Assembly: GCA_965216645.1 (NCBI GenBank)
Contig: CBDCGJ010000044.1
Span: 62,001 to 126,000 of the forward strand
Direction of reading: 5' to 3'
Origin: CBDCGJ01 sp965216645
GTDB lineage: Bacteria; Pseudomonadota; Alphaproteobacteria; GCA-2731375
DNA length: 64,000 nt
Below are positions 44,243 through 53,706 of the stretch, piece by piece (the first letter of the stretch is position 1; each line of letters opens with the position of its first letter). The position numbers were made by a program, and so were the translations under genes. Below the pieces are notes generated by a model that was not told where the DNA came from, ran no database searches, and saw only the letters and a list, made by a program, of their open reading frames with translations.

Positions 44243-46939
44243 CTATTCGGCCATCGATGCCGTCGCCGCCGGTGCGGCGGCAATGGGCAGCATGAGCCGA
44301 AAGAAGCTGCTGCCATCGTCATTGAACAGAACCGTCAAATCGCCCCGCATGGTGCGCATGATCGCCCGGCTGATCGGCAGGCCCAGCCCGGCGCCGGGAC
44401 TGCGCCGGGCGCGGCTGCCGCGGGCGAATTTCTCGAACACGGTGGCGGCATCGGCGCGGGTCACGCCGCCGCCATTGTCATGGATATCGATGTAAACTTT
44501 CGATTCGTGACGCCGCGCCCGGATATCGATCGCCGGAGATGGCGATCCGTTATACTTCACCGCGTTCGATAGAACGTTGATCAGGACCTGCCGTAAGCGG
44601 TCGGCGTTGGCCTCGATCAATTGACCTTTCAGGTCGCTCTCGACTGTGACGCGGACGCCGGCATTGCGGGTCAGACCGGACACCGATTCCAGCGCCGTGG
44701 CGATGGCCGCATCGGCGCTGATCGACGCCGTCGGTAGGCTGGTCGATCCGGATTCGAGACGGCTGATGTCCAACAACTCGTCGAGCAAACGGGTCAAGCG
44801 CCGGCTTTCGTCATGGATAATCGTCATGAACCGTTTGAACTCCTCGGACGAAACGTCATCGTTCTCCATGAGGATTTCGGAGAAGGACCGGATCGATGTC
44901 ATTGGCGTCCGCAGCTCGTGACTGATCTGGCTCAAGAAATCATCTTTCTGCGCGTCTAGCGCCCGCAATCGATCGTTGACGCTACGCAACTGTTCCGCCG
45001 TGCGTTCCAGTTCCGCCGATTTCTCCGACAATTGCCGCGAGGTCTCGATCAGCTGTTGGGTTTCGTCGGCGATGTCGATCAGGTCGGTCATGCCCATGGT
45101 TTCCCGGCCGGCAATGCGGGTCACCATGGCATGCGCCGAGGCGGCGCCGATAGAGCCGGCCAGCTCCCGCTCCAACCGTGCCACCAGGGTGTCCGTGGCC
45201 CGAGGCAATCCGTCGGTCAGGCCTTGTTCCCGCGACAATTCGTCGAACAGCCGGCGGGCCGGGTCGGTGCCGAGGATGCGCTGCGCCAGGATGAACAAAT
45301 CCTCCGTATCGGCACTGCCGCCGGAATAGCCGGACGGCGCGCCGCCGTCGGAGCGGAACACGTCGACGAACAAGGTTGCCTGCAAACGTTCCAGCGCGTT
45401 CGGCGCGGTCAAGACCGAGACGATGACGAATGTCAACGCGTTGAAACCGACGCTCCACACCACCGCGTGGACCAGCGGGTCGAGCCCTTGCAGGCCAAGC
45501 AGGGCTTGCGGGCGGAGTAGATCGATACCCCATGGACCATGCGCCAGGATCTCCGCGCTCAACCCGAAACTGCCGCCGAAGCTGGGCAGAAACAGGGTAT
45601 AGGCCCAGAAGGCAAAGCCGACCATCAGACCGCAAATCGCCCCCGGCCGCGTGGCGCCGCGCCAGAAAATTCCGCCGAGTAAGCTGGGCAGGAATTGAGC
45701 CACGCCGACGAAAGCAATCAAACCGATCGCGGCCAGGGCGTCGGATCCGCCGCTGGCGCGAAAGTAGAGGTAACCGAGCCCGAGGATGACGGCGATGCTG
45801 ACGCGGCGGGAGACCAGCAGCAGGTTGCGGACATCGCCGCTGACCGCGTGGCTGCCGGCCAATAGCCGTACCGCCACCGGCATGACGATATGGTTGGAGA
45901 CCATGGTCGAGACGGCGATGGCGGCGACGATGACCATGGAGGTGGCGGAGGAGAATCCACCCAGGAAGGCCAGCAAAGCCAAATCCTGCCGCTGCTCCGC
46001 CAGTGGCAGCGTCAGGACATAGAGGTCGGGGTTCGAACCGGCGGGCATGACGTCCAGCCCGACCAAAGCGATGGGCATAATGAATAGGGTCATGCCCAGG
46101 AGGTAGAGCGGGAACAACCATGACGCGGTGGCGAGATGACGCTCTTCGATATTCTCCACCACCGTGACCTGGAACTGCCGCGGCAGGCAGATGATCGCGG
46201 TGGCCGACAGGAAGGTCAAAGTCACCCAGCGCGGACCGAATATGTCCCCGGCGCCCTGAATGCTTTCCGGCGGCACATCGGCGAAGACGTCGCGCAGTCC
46301 GCCGGCAACGCCATAGGTCGCAAACACGCCGACGGCGATCAGCGCGACCAACTTGACGATCGCTTCCAAAGCGATCGCGGCGACGACGCCGTGGTGGCGT
46401 TCGTTGGCGTCCAAATTCCGCGTGCCGAAAAGGATGGTGAACAGCGCCATGCCGGCGGCGATCCAAAACGCCGTGCTGCCGCCCCGGGCCTCGCCGGCAA
46501 TGACCTGATAGCTCAACGTGACCGACTGCAGTTGCAAGGCGATGTAAGGGGTTGTGGCGATCAAGGCGATCAGCGTGACCAGCACGGCCAAGCTAGCGCT
46601 TTTGCCATAGCGGGAGGAGATCAGATCGGCGATCGAGGTGATGCGATGCGCCCGGCCGATCCGAACCAGTTTTCTCAGTATCCACCACCAGCCGACGAAG
46701 ACCAGGGTGGGCCCGAGATAGATGGTGATGAATTCAAGGCCGTTGCGGGCGGCCGATCCGACCGCGCCATAGAATGTCCATGAGGTGCAATAGACGGAGA
46801 TCGACAGGGTGTAGACGACCGGCGACTGCAGCCAATCGATACGGCCACGGCGGGTTCGCCGATCGACGATAAAGGCGACCAGGAACAACAGCGCGACATA
46901 GCCGAGACAGACCGCCAGAAGGACATTGACCGACAGCAT
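44243..46939 (-). CDS. Sodium:solute symporter fused to histidine kinase (CbrA-like)
   Basis: An 898-residue hybrid protein. Residues ~1-500 are a 13-helix SSS-family transporter (SISVYCTSWTFYGAVGSAA, ITSIADLISSRYGKSASLAVL). A coiled linker (QQLIETSRQLSEKSAELERTAEQL) leads into a histidine kinase with H-box FLSQISHELRTPMTSIRSF, N-box LINVLSNAVKYNGSP and ATP-lid GGGVTRADAATVFEKFARG and GLGLPISRAIMRTM. Such proteins sense extracellular nutrients such as histidine or short-chain acids. The start overlaps the stop of the 88-residue partner gene by 1 base. Confidence 0.92.
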   Translation of the reverse strand: MLSVNVLLAVCLGYVALLFLVAFIVDRRTRRGRIDWLQSPVVYTLSISVYCTSWTFYGAVGSAARNGLEFITIYLGPTLVFVGWWWILRKLVRIGRAHRITSIADLISSRYGKSASLAVLVTLIALIATTPYIALQLQSVTLSYQVIAGEARGGSTAFWIAAGMALFTILFGTRNLDANERHHGVVAAIALEAIVKLVALIAVGVFATYGVAGGLRDVFADVPPESIQGAGDIFGPRWVTLTFLSATAIICLPRQFQVTVVENIEERHLATASWLFPLYLLGMTLFIMPIALVGLDVMPAGSNPDLYVLTLPLAEQRQDLALLAFLGGFSSATSMVIVAAIAVSTMVSNHIVMPVAVRLLAGSHAVSGDVRNLLLVSRRVSIAVILGLGYLYFRASGGSDALAAIGLIAFVGVAQFLPSLLGGIFWRGATRPGAICGLMVGFAFWAYTLFLPSFGGSFGLSAEILAHGPWGIDLLRPQALLGLQGLDPLVHAVVWSVGFNALTFVIVSVLTAPNALERLQATLFVDVFRSDGGAPSGYSGGSADTEDLFILAQRILGTDPARRLFDELSREQGLTDGLPRATDTLVARLERELAGSIGAASAHAMVTRIAGRETMGMTDLIDIADETQQLIETSRQLSEKSAELERTAEQLRSVNDRLRALDAQKDDFLSQISHELRTPMTSIRSFSEILMENDDVSSEEFKRFMTIIHDESRRLTRLLDELLDISRLESGSTSLPTASISADAAIATALESVSGLTRNAGVRVTVESDLKGQLIEANADRLRQVLINVLSNAVKYNGSPSPAIDIRARRHESKVYIDIHDNGGGVTRADAATVFEKFARGSRARRSPGAGLGLPISRAIMRTMRGDLTVLFNDDGSSFFRLMLPIAAAPAATASMAE

Positions 46940-47205
46940 CAGGCGTCGGCTTTGTCGCTGCCGCTTTCCGGCAATGTCTCGTCGCTATCCTGTAACGGTC
47001 GCGCCAAGGCGGCGGCGCCGGCGATCAACAAGACCCAGACGGCAAAGACATAGAAGACCGGAAACGGTATTCCGGCGACGCTGGCATCGACCAGCGCCAG
47101 ACCGACCAATGGCGGGATCAACAAAACGACCCCGGCAAACAGCAAAACGATGGCGCGGTCCCGGGTTTTGCGTCCGGCAAATCGTTGCGTCCTTCGTTCG
47201 GCCAA
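46939..47205 (-). CDS. Small two-helix membrane partner of the symporter-kinase (88 aa)
   Basis: Two predicted helices (AIVLLFAGVVLLIPPLVGLALV and FYVFAVWVLLIAGAAALA) and an acidic tail. The likely start is TTG 47205 because a strong GGGAGGA lies 7 bases upstream, giving LAERRTQRFAG; a longer reading from 47295 has no ribosome site. Its stop overlaps the symporter-kinase start by 1 base. It resembles the small subunits (DUF4212/DUF485-like) that accompany SSS transporters, which fits its position. Confidence 0.7.
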   Translation of the reverse strand: MAERRTQRFAGRKTRDRAIVLLFAGVVLLIPPLVGLALVDASVAGIPFPVFYVFAVWVLLIAGAAALARPLQDSDETLPESGSDKADA

Positions 47206-47236
47206 GACCGTTCCTCCCGTTTGCGAAAGAAATGTT

Positions 47237-47614
47237 CTAGCTCGGTCGTCCGTCGGCGAGCTGTTTGACCGCGGCCACCAATTCGGCATTGGCAAAGGGT
47301 TTGGTGATGAAGCGGTCGGCGCCGCTGCGTATGGCGATTTCCCGATCTTCCCTTTGACCTTTCGCCGTCAGCATCAGGATCGGCAGGGCCGCGCCGCGTT
47401 GGTCGGCGCGGAGTTGGCGCAAGACCTCATAGCCATCCACTTCCGGCAGCATGACATCGAGGACGAGAATGTCGGGCATGTCGGCCAATGCCGCATCCAG
47501 GGCGCGGCGTCCGTCCGTTTCGACCGTGACTTCGAAGCCGGCGCGCCGTAACAGGAAGCTCACCGATTCGACGATATTCGGTTCGTCCTCGGCTAGTAAA
47601 ACGCGTTTCGTCAT
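47237..47614 (-). CDS. Single-domain response regulator
   Basis: A 125-residue CheY-like receiver with no output domain. Visible are the acidic pair LLAEDEPNIV, the phosphoacceptor Asp in DILVLDVMLPEVDGYEVL, the Thr/Ala in LTAKGQ and the conserved Lys-Pro in RFITKPF. It lies just upstream of, and in the same direction as, the symporter-kinase, 31 bases from the small partner gene, so it is the likely phosphorylation partner of that kinase. Confidence 0.92.
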   Translation of the reverse strand: MTKRVLLAEDEPNIVESVSFLLRRAGFEVTVETDGRRALDAALADMPDILVLDVMLPEVDGYEVLRQLRADQRGAALPILMLTAKGQREDREIAIRSGADRFITKPFANAELVAAVKQLADGRPS

Positions 47615-47708
47615 GCCCCAATCCTTTGTCAGTTACGTTCGCTGCGTAACGCGGGCAACCACGCAATTAGACAGCAGAAGTCATTTTCCCGCAATATGTC
47701 CCTCGCCT

Positions 47709-49103
47709 TCAATCCGCGAGCGGATCTTCGACCCGGTGCGGACAGGCGGTCCGTGGACATAGCCGGCAACTGGGGCCGACCTCCTCCACCGGTGTGGTCG
47801 GTGCCGGTGCATAGACCGTGCGTTGCGCGTCAATTTCGCTGAGGGCGATCATGTCGGTGACATAGTGGCGCGGTTTGCCGAAGCCGGTCGCGCCCTGGTG
47901 GCGGGCCTGCGCGACAAAGACGAAACGGGCGCCGGACGGGAATAGGGCGCGTTGCCGGATCACGGTCTCGGGCGACTGTTGCGCCCGGTAAAGCACCCAT
48001 AACGGACAGGCCGCCGCGTAGCGGGGGATAGATAATCCTTCGAGCCCGAGCATCTCGATCATGGTGCCGGCGGCATTGGCCAGGAAATATCCGAACCGCG
48101 GCGTCTCGCTGTCCCGCGGCAAAGCGGTCAAGCGTCGGCAGACCGCGTCGACTTGACAGGCGAATTCGTCGGTCAAGGCCTCGATGTCATAGCCGAGGTC
48201 CCGTGCCTGGCCGGCGAAGCTCGCCATCGGCATTTGTACGGCGCCGATGGCATATTCGGATAAGGCTTGGCGGGCGCGGCGGCGGGCTGTCTCGGTCTCG
48301 ATCCCTTGATGTTCGGCAATGATCCCGTCGATCACGCCCGACAATTCCGCATCGACCAGTTCCTTCGCTCGTCGATACCGAGACACCGGTCGCGGGTCGG
48401 TCAACCTGTCCGTTAGACCGGCGGTCGCCATCTCGATTTCGGCGAAGTGGTTTTGCCGCGTCTCGAACAAGGATTCGACTTCGTCGAGCGGCGTCAAGAC
48501 GCCTTCGAACTCCTCCGCCTTATCCAGATAGACCGTCAACGCCTCGCCGACCTCGGTCAGCGCGCGGCTTTCGTCCCGCACGATAGCGTTGAAGCGGTCA
48601 CGCTGTGCCGCCGACAAGTCGGAATAGTCCGTGAGAATTTCGACCGCGGATCGGATCGAGGCGATGCGGGTCAGCATGCGATGCACGGTCTCGCCCAGAA
48701 AGGGATCGTTGGACATCCGCTCGCTCAATACTCGAACTTTGTCGCTGGCCTCCCGCTCGGCCCGCGCTAGGGCGGCGATGCTGCGGGACCATCCGGGAAA
48801 ACGGCCGATCAATTCGCTGGCGCGGTCGGTTTCCAGGCCCAAGCCGCTCAACGCCGGTAGATGGCCGATTTCGGTCAGCGCTTCCTGCAATCGCTTTTCG
48901 GACACGCTTTCCAAGGCGCTTAAGGAGAGGGACAGAGCCTCCGCTATGCGCATCAGCAAGGCGCCGGCGATCGGCCGCTTGTTCCATTCGATCAGGTTCA
49001 TATAGGAGGCCGAAACCCCAACTTGCGCGGCCAAAGCGGCTTGGGTCACGCCAAGCTCCCGCCGCCGCTGCCGAATTCGGGTTCCTAAAATTGAGTCCTG
49101 CAT
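47709..49103 (-). CDS. XRE-family short-chain fatty acyl regulator (ScfR/RamB-like)
   Basis: A 464-residue regulator. An N-terminal helix-turn-helix (LGTRIRQRRRELGVTQAALA, then VGVSASYMNLIEWNKRPIAG) is followed by a central IrrE/DUF2083-type segment (PMASFAGQARDLGYDIEALTDEF). A C-terminal domain with three cysteines and RTACPHRVEDP (CRLCPRTACPH) resembles a small metal site. Family members (RamB, PccR, ScfR) respond to short-chain acyl-CoA and control acetate, propionate or glyoxylate-cycle genes. It could also act on the neighbouring transporter operon, with which it is divergent (242 AT-rich bases apart). Confidence 0.85.
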   Translation of the reverse strand: MQDSILGTRIRQRRRELGVTQAALAAQVGVSASYMNLIEWNKRPIAGALLMRIAEALSLSLSALESVSEKRLQEALTEIGHLPALSGLGLETDRASELIGRFPGWSRSIAALARAEREASDKVRVLSERMSNDPFLGETVHRMLTRIASIRSAVEILTDYSDLSAAQRDRFNAIVRDESRALTEVGEALTVYLDKAEEFEGVLTPLDEVESLFETRQNHFAEIEMATAGLTDRLTDPRPVSRYRRAKELVDAELSGVIDGIIAEHQGIETETARRRARQALSEYAIGAVQMPMASFAGQARDLGYDIEALTDEFACQVDAVCRRLTALPRDSETPRFGYFLANAAGTMIEMLGLEGLSIPRYAAACPLWVLYRAQQSPETVIRQRALFPSGARFVFVAQARHQGATGFGKPRHYVTDMIALSEIDAQRTVYAPAPTTPVEEVGPSCRLCPRTACPHRVEDPLAD

Positions 49104-49228
49104 CGCCGATCTGCCCTTGTTTTTCAGGGATTTAGGTTAATGATGAGTCAATAATTTACAAAATCACAAACTATCAGCTTCGAATATTAACAAAAAATAC
49201 ACGTAAAAACAATTATTTATTGCATTAT

Positions 49229-49243
49229 TGACAAATTCTGTCA
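49229..49243. promoter_or_regulatory. Inverted-repeat operator candidate TGACA-N5-TGTCA
   Basis: A perfect 5-bp dyad in an AT-rich spacer between the divergent XRE regulator and the ABC transporter operon. The spacer (49104-49345) also carries runs of A/T typical of promoters (AATTATTTATTGCATTATTG). Binding by the neighbouring XRE regulator is an inference from position. Confidence 0.35.
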
Positions 49244-49345
49244 GCTTAGGGGTGGGATGAAAATGTCATCCTCCGGCGGCCACAGCAGAAATTGCCATGC
49301 CATCGCCGGCCGGGTGCCACGTCAACCGCTCACGGGAGAATTCGA

Positions 49346-50686
49346 ATGAGTAAAAAACAAATCAGCCGACGTAACATCTTACAGGGATCCACGGCTTTGG
49401 GGATCGGTCTCGTCGCGCCGACAATTTTCACGAGCAAAGCCTGGGCCGCGAGCTATACCAACGAGCCGAAGGGCGGCACGGTCACCCTGGGTTTCAACGT
49501 GCCGCAAACCGGCGCTTATGCGGATGAAGGCGCCGACGAACTGCGCGCCTATCAGCTGGCCGTCGAGCATATCAATGGCGAGGGCGACGGCGGCATGTTG
49601 AATACTTTTTCCTCCAAGGCGTTGAAGGGGAACGGTATCAACGGCAAGAAAGTCGCTTTCGTCACCGGCGATACGCAGACCAAATCGGACGCTGCCCGGG
49701 CCAGCGCCAAGCGGATGATCGAGAAGGACGGTGCCATTATGATCACCGGCGGTTCCTCCTCGGGTGTCGCTATTGCCGTTCAGGGTCTGTGTCAGGACGC
49801 CGGCGTCATTTTCATGGCCGGCCTGACCCATTCCAACGACACCACCGGCAAGGACAAGCGGGCCAACGGCTTCCGTCATTTCTTCAACACGGAGATGTCC
49901 GGCGCGGCGTTGGGTCCGGTGCTGAAGAACGCCTTCGGCTCCGAGCGCTCGGCCTATCACCTGACCGCCGACTACACTTGGGGCTGGAGCCAGGAAGGCT
50001 CGATCAAGAAATATACCGAGCAGCTGGGCTGGAAGACCGCGGCGGCGGTACGGACCCCGCTGGGTGCCGGCGACTTCTCGCAATACATCACCCCGGTGCT
50101 GAATTCCGGCGCCGACGTGTTGGTCCTCAACCACTATGGCCGCGACATGGTCAACTCCCTGACCCAGGCGGTGCAGTTCGGGTTGCGCGACAAGCAGGTC
50201 AACGGCAAGGACTTCGCCATTGTGGTGCCGCTCTATAGCCGTTTGATGGCGCAGGGCGCGGGCGAGAATGTGAAGGGCATTTTCGGTTCCACCAACTGGC
50301 ATTGGTCGTTGCAGGACGCCGGCTCCAAGGCGTTCGTCAAATCCTTCGGTCAGAAATACGGCTTCCCGCCGAGCCAGGCCGCACACACCACCTATTGCCA
50401 GGCGATCCTCTACGCCGATGCCTGCCAGCGGGCCGGCACCTTCCGGCCGTCCGACGTCGGCAAGGCGCTGGAGGGCTTCAAGTTCGACGGTCTCGGCAAC
50501 GGGCCGACCGAATATCGGGCCGAGGATCATCAGTGCTTCAAGGACGTGCTGGTGGTGAAGGGCAAGGAAAAACCGACGTCGAAGTTCGACGTATTGGAAG
50601 TTGTCGAGGTTACGCCACGGGCGCAGGTCGAGTATCCGGCCAGCATGCTGGGCGGCAATCTTGGCCCCTACAATAACGGCGCCTAA
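49346..50686 (+). CDS. ABC transporter substrate-binding protein (LivK/UrtA-like), Tat-exported
   Basis: A 446-residue periplasmic binding protein. The Tat-type signal is SRRNILQGSTALGIGLVAPT, cleaved after AWA (residues ~31-33). The mature part starts ASYTNEPKGGTVTLGFNVPQ. It has the two-lobed LivK fold (ITGGSSSGVAIAVQGLCQDAG, YHLTADYTWGWSQEGSI). ATG 49346 has CGGGAGA upstream. It is the first gene of a complete Liv/Urt-type operon. Length exceeds the usual ~390 residues because of internal loops. The substrate could be branched-chain amino acids, amides or other amines. Confidence 0.9.
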   Translation: MSKKQISRRNILQGSTALGIGLVAPTIFTSKAWAASYTNEPKGGTVTLGFNVPQTGAYADEGADELRAYQLAVEHINGEGDGGMLNTFSSKALKGNGINGKKVAFVTGDTQTKSDAARASAKRMIEKDGAIMITGGSSSGVAIAVQGLCQDAGVIFMAGLTHSNDTTGKDKRANGFRHFFNTEMSGAALGPVLKNAFGSERSAYHLTADYTWGWSQEGSIKKYTEQLGWKTAAAVRTPLGAGDFSQYITPVLNSGADVLVLNHYGRDMVNSLTQAVQFGLRDKQVNGKDFAIVVPLYSRLMAQGAGENVKGIFGSTNWHWSLQDAGSKAFVKSFGQKYGFPPSQAAHTTYCQAILYADACQRAGTFRPSDVGKALEGFKFDGLGNGPTEYRAEDHQCFKDVLVVKGKEKPTSKFDVLEVVEVTPRAQVEYPASMLGGNLGPYNNGA

Positions 50687-50755
50687 GACGTCATTGGGCA
50701 ATTGCCGGCCGCGCCGCCACGCGGGGCGGCCGGCACAACCCAGGAGCTCCGCGCT

Positions 50756-51784
50756 ATGGACGCGATACTGCTGCAAGTTCTCAACGGTCTCGACAAGGGC
50801 GGCGCCTATGCGCTGATCGCGCTTGGCTTGACCATCATTTTCGGCACCTTGGGGGTGGTCAATTTCGCCCATGGCGCCCTGTTCATGCTCGGCGCGTTCT
50901 GCGCGGTGACCGTGAAATCACTATTGAGTATCGAGAAAGTCACCCTGGATCCGACCAAGCTGACCGCTTGGGGTACGCCGACGGAAATTCGCCAACCCTA
51001 TGTCGAGGCCTGGTTCGGCGACTTCGGTACCACATTGCTGAATTACTCGGTGCCCGTGTCGATCCTTATCGCCATCCCGGTGATGTTGCTGATCGGCGTC
51101 GTGATGGAGCGCGGACTCATTCGTTTCTTCTATAAACGGCCGCATGCGGAACAGATCCTGGTCACCTTCGGTCTGGCCATTGTGTTGCAGGAAGTGGTGA
51201 AGAGCGTGTTCGGCGCCAATCCGATCCCGCAACCGGCGCCGGATGAGGCCAAGGGCATGATCGACTTCGGTATTTTGATCGGGTTCGAGGCCGGTAATGT
51301 GGTCTACCCGGCCTGGCGGTTGATCTATTTCATGTTCTCCGCCCTGCTGATCGCCGGCGTATTCGCCTTTCTGCAATTCACCACATTCGGCATGGTCGTG
51401 CGCGCCGGCATGGTCGATCGGGAAACCGTCGGCTTGCTGGGGATCGACATCGACCGCCGCTTCACCATCGTTTTCGGCATCGCCGCGATCGTCGCCGGCC
51501 TGGCCGGGGCCATGTACACCCCGATCCTCAGCCCGGACTACCACATGGGCATGGATTTCCTGGTCTTGAGCTTCGTGGTGGTGGTGGTCGGCGGCATGGG
51601 CTCGCTCGGCGGTGCCGTCGCGGCCGGATTCATGCTCGGCATCCTGCAAAGTTTCGCCTCGATGAACGAAGTGAAAAATATCCTTCCCGGCATCGATCAG
51701 ATCATCATCTATCTGATCGCCGTCATCATTCTACTGGTGCGCCCCCGCGGCCTTATGGGCCGGAAGGGCGTGATGGAGACTTGA
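50756..51784 (+). CDS. Branched-chain amino acid type ABC permease (LivH-like)
   Basis: A 342-residue inner-membrane permease with about 8 helices. It starts LNGLDKGGAYALIALGLTIIFGTLGVVNFAHGA (typical LivH N-terminus) and includes the EAA-like loop MVVRAGMVDRETVGLLGIDI. The C-terminal PRGLMGRKGVMET precedes the livM-like gene by 4 bases. Longer than many LivH proteins because of a soluble insertion after the first helices (LDPTKLTAWGTPTEIRQPYVE). The start is ATG 50756, with CAGGAG upstream. Confidence 0.92.
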   Translation: MDAILLQVLNGLDKGGAYALIALGLTIIFGTLGVVNFAHGALFMLGAFCAVTVKSLLSIEKVTLDPTKLTAWGTPTEIRQPYVEAWFGDFGTTLLNYSVPVSILIAIPVMLLIGVVMERGLIRFFYKRPHAEQILVTFGLAIVLQEVVKSVFGANPIPQPAPDEAKGMIDFGILIGFEAGNVVYPAWRLIYFMFSALLIAGVFAFLQFTTFGMVVRAGMVDRETVGLLGIDIDRRFTIVFGIAAIVAGLAGAMYTPILSPDYHMGMDFLVLSFVVVVVGGMGSLGGAVAAGFMLGILQSFASMNEVKNILPGIDQIIIYLIAVIILLVRPRGLMGRKGVMET

Positions 51785-51788
51785 GGCC

Positions 51789-52937
51789 ATGAAAATCTTC
51801 GCACTCGACAAAAACGACCTGCTTCTGCTCGTCGTCTTCTCGGCGGTGGTCCTGGCCGGCCCGGTGCTGCTGACCCCGATCGGCGCCGGCTATCCGGATC
51901 TGCTGCAGAAGTTTGCGATCTTCGGTATCTTCGCCCTGGGCTTCAATATTCTGTTCGGCCTGACCGGCTACCTGTCGTTCGGCCATGCCGCCTTCCTCGG
52001 CGCCGGCTCCTATACCGCGGTCTGGACCTTCAAGCTGTTGAGCATGAACCCCTTGCCGGCGATCGTTCTGGCGACCCTGATGGGCGGGCTGTTCGCCGCC
52101 GTGATCGGGTTCATTTCGCTGCGCCGGACCGGCATTTACTTCTCGATCCTGACCCTGGCCTTCGCGCAGATGAGCTACAATTTGGCCTATTCCGTGCTGA
52201 CGCCGATCACCAATGGCGAGACCGGACTGCAATTGGCGCAATCCGACCCGCGGGTTCTCGACGTGATGTTCGGCCGCGACTATGGCGCGGTGCTGCCGTC
52301 GTCTGATCTTTTCGGTTTGGACATGACCGGCTATAGCGGCTTCTACTTTTGCGCGGTGATGCTGATCATTTGTTTTTTCGTCGCCATGCGGATCTTCCGC
52401 TCGCCCTTCGGCATGATGCTGCGGGCGATCAAGTCCAATCAGAACCGGATGAACTATACCGGTTTCAACACCCGGCCCTACACGCTCGCCGCTTTTGTGA
52501 TCTCCGGCATGTATGCGGGTCTGGCCGGCGGCCTGATGGCGGTGACCGACCCGCTCGCCGGGGCGGAGCGGATGCAGTGGACCGCGTCGGGCGAAGTCGT
52601 GCTGATGACGATCCTCGGCGGTGCCGGCACCTTGCTGGGTCCGGTCATCGGTGCCTGCGCCATCAAGTATTTCGAAAACATCTTCTCGGCCTTCAATGAA
52701 GGCATCCTGTTAAAGGCCTTCGATTTTCTGCCGGAAAGCCTGCAGCATGCCATGGTCTCGATTTCCTCGCTGTTTGTCGGCGAAGGTTGGCATTTGACCC
52801 TAGGCGCCCTGTTCATGCTGATCGTGATCTTCCTGCCCGGCGGGTTGATGGAAGGCTTCAACAAGCTGCGGAACTGGTCCGGCAAACGCTTCGGTGGCGG
52901 TGGCGGCGGCACCAAGCCGGCGCCGGCGGCGGTGTGA
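51789..52937 (+). CDS. Branched-chain amino acid type ABC permease (LivM-like)
   Basis: A 382-residue permease with about 10 helices. Conserved features are LTGYLSFGHAAFLGAGSYTA, FISLRRTGIYFSILTLAFAQM, the coupling loop MMLRAIKSNQNRMNYTGFNT and PGGLMEGFNK near the end. It ends in a glycine-rich tail. It pairs with the LivH-like protein to form the transmembrane channel. The start is ATG 51789, 4 bases after the previous stop. Confidence 0.93.
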   Translation: MKIFALDKNDLLLLVVFSAVVLAGPVLLTPIGAGYPDLLQKFAIFGIFALGFNILFGLTGYLSFGHAAFLGAGSYTAVWTFKLLSMNPLPAIVLATLMGGLFAAVIGFISLRRTGIYFSILTLAFAQMSYNLAYSVLTPITNGETGLQLAQSDPRVLDVMFGRDYGAVLPSSDLFGLDMTGYSGFYFCAVMLIICFFVAMRIFRSPFGMMLRAIKSNQNRMNYTGFNTRPYTLAAFVISGMYAGLAGGLMAVTDPLAGAERMQWTASGEVVLMTILGGAGTLLGPVIGACAIKYFENIFSAFNEGILLKAFDFLPESLQHAMVSISSLFVGEGWHLTLGALFMLIVIFLPGGLMEGFNKLRNWSGKRFGGGGGGTKPAPAAV

Positions 52938-52950
52938 GGGAGTACGGGCC

Positions 52951-53706
52951 ATGAGCATTCTGAAAGTCGAAAACGTCAATAAGAGCTTCGGCGGCTTGCG
53001 GGCCCTGAACGAAGTCAATTTGCAGGTTGAGGCCGGCACGGTGCATGCCATCATCGGACCGAACGGTGCCGGCAAGTCGACGCTGCTGAATTGCTTTGTC
53101 GGCCGTTTGGAGCCGGATACCGGGTCAGTCACCTTCGACGGCCAGTCGTTGCTCGGCATTCGGCCGCATGAGATCAATCAGGCGGGCGTCAGCCGGGTCT
53201 TCCAGACGCCGGAAATCTTCGGCGACCTGACGCTCCTGGAAAACGTCATGATCCCGGCCTTTGCCAAGCGCGACGGCGCCTTCAAAATCAATGCCTTCGT
53301 CGCCGTCGATGGCGAGGTCGATCTGGTCGATTTGGCGAAGGAAATGCTCGCCGATGTCGGGCTCGCTGAAAAGGCCGATGAAATCGCCGGTCAATTGTCG
53401 CGCGGCGATAAGCGGCGGCTGGAGCTGGCCATGTGCCTGGTGCAGAAACCGAAACTGCTGCTGCTTGACGAGCCGACCGCCGGCATGGCCCGCGCTGACA
53501 CCAACAATACCATCGATCTGATGAAACGGATCGCCGACCGCGGCGTAACCATGGTGGTGATCGAACATGACATGCATGTGGTGTTCTCTCTTGCCGACCG
53601 GATATCTGTTCTGGCCCAAGGCACTGTGATCGTCGAAGACCTACCCGAGAAGATTAAGGGCAACCCCAAGGTTCAAGACGCCTATTTGGGGGGTGCCCAT
53701 CTATGA
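52951..53706 (+). CDS. ABC transporter ATP-binding protein (LivG-like)
   Basis: A 251-residue ATPase. Walker A is GPNGAGKSTLLNCFVG (residues ~35-50), Q-loop VSRVFQTPEIFGDLTLLENV, signature QLSRGDKRRLELAMCL (a variant of LSGGQ) and Walker B LLLLDEPTAGMA, with the switch His in VIEHDMHVVFSLADR. The C-terminus has the LivG-type tail NPKVQDAYLG. The start ATG 52951 gives the normal N-terminus MSILKVENVNKSFGG. It overlaps the livF-like gene by 4 bases. Confidence 0.94.
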   Translation: MSILKVENVNKSFGGLRALNEVNLQVEAGTVHAIIGPNGAGKSTLLNCFVGRLEPDTGSVTFDGQSLLGIRPHEINQAGVSRVFQTPEIFGDLTLLENVMIPAFAKRDGAFKINAFVAVDGEVDLVDLAKEMLADVGLAEKADEIAGQLSRGDKRRLELAMCLVQKPKLLLLDEPTAGMARADTNNTIDLMKRIADRGVTMVVIEHDMHVVFSLADRISVLAQGTVIVEDLPEKIKGNPKVQDAYLGGAHL

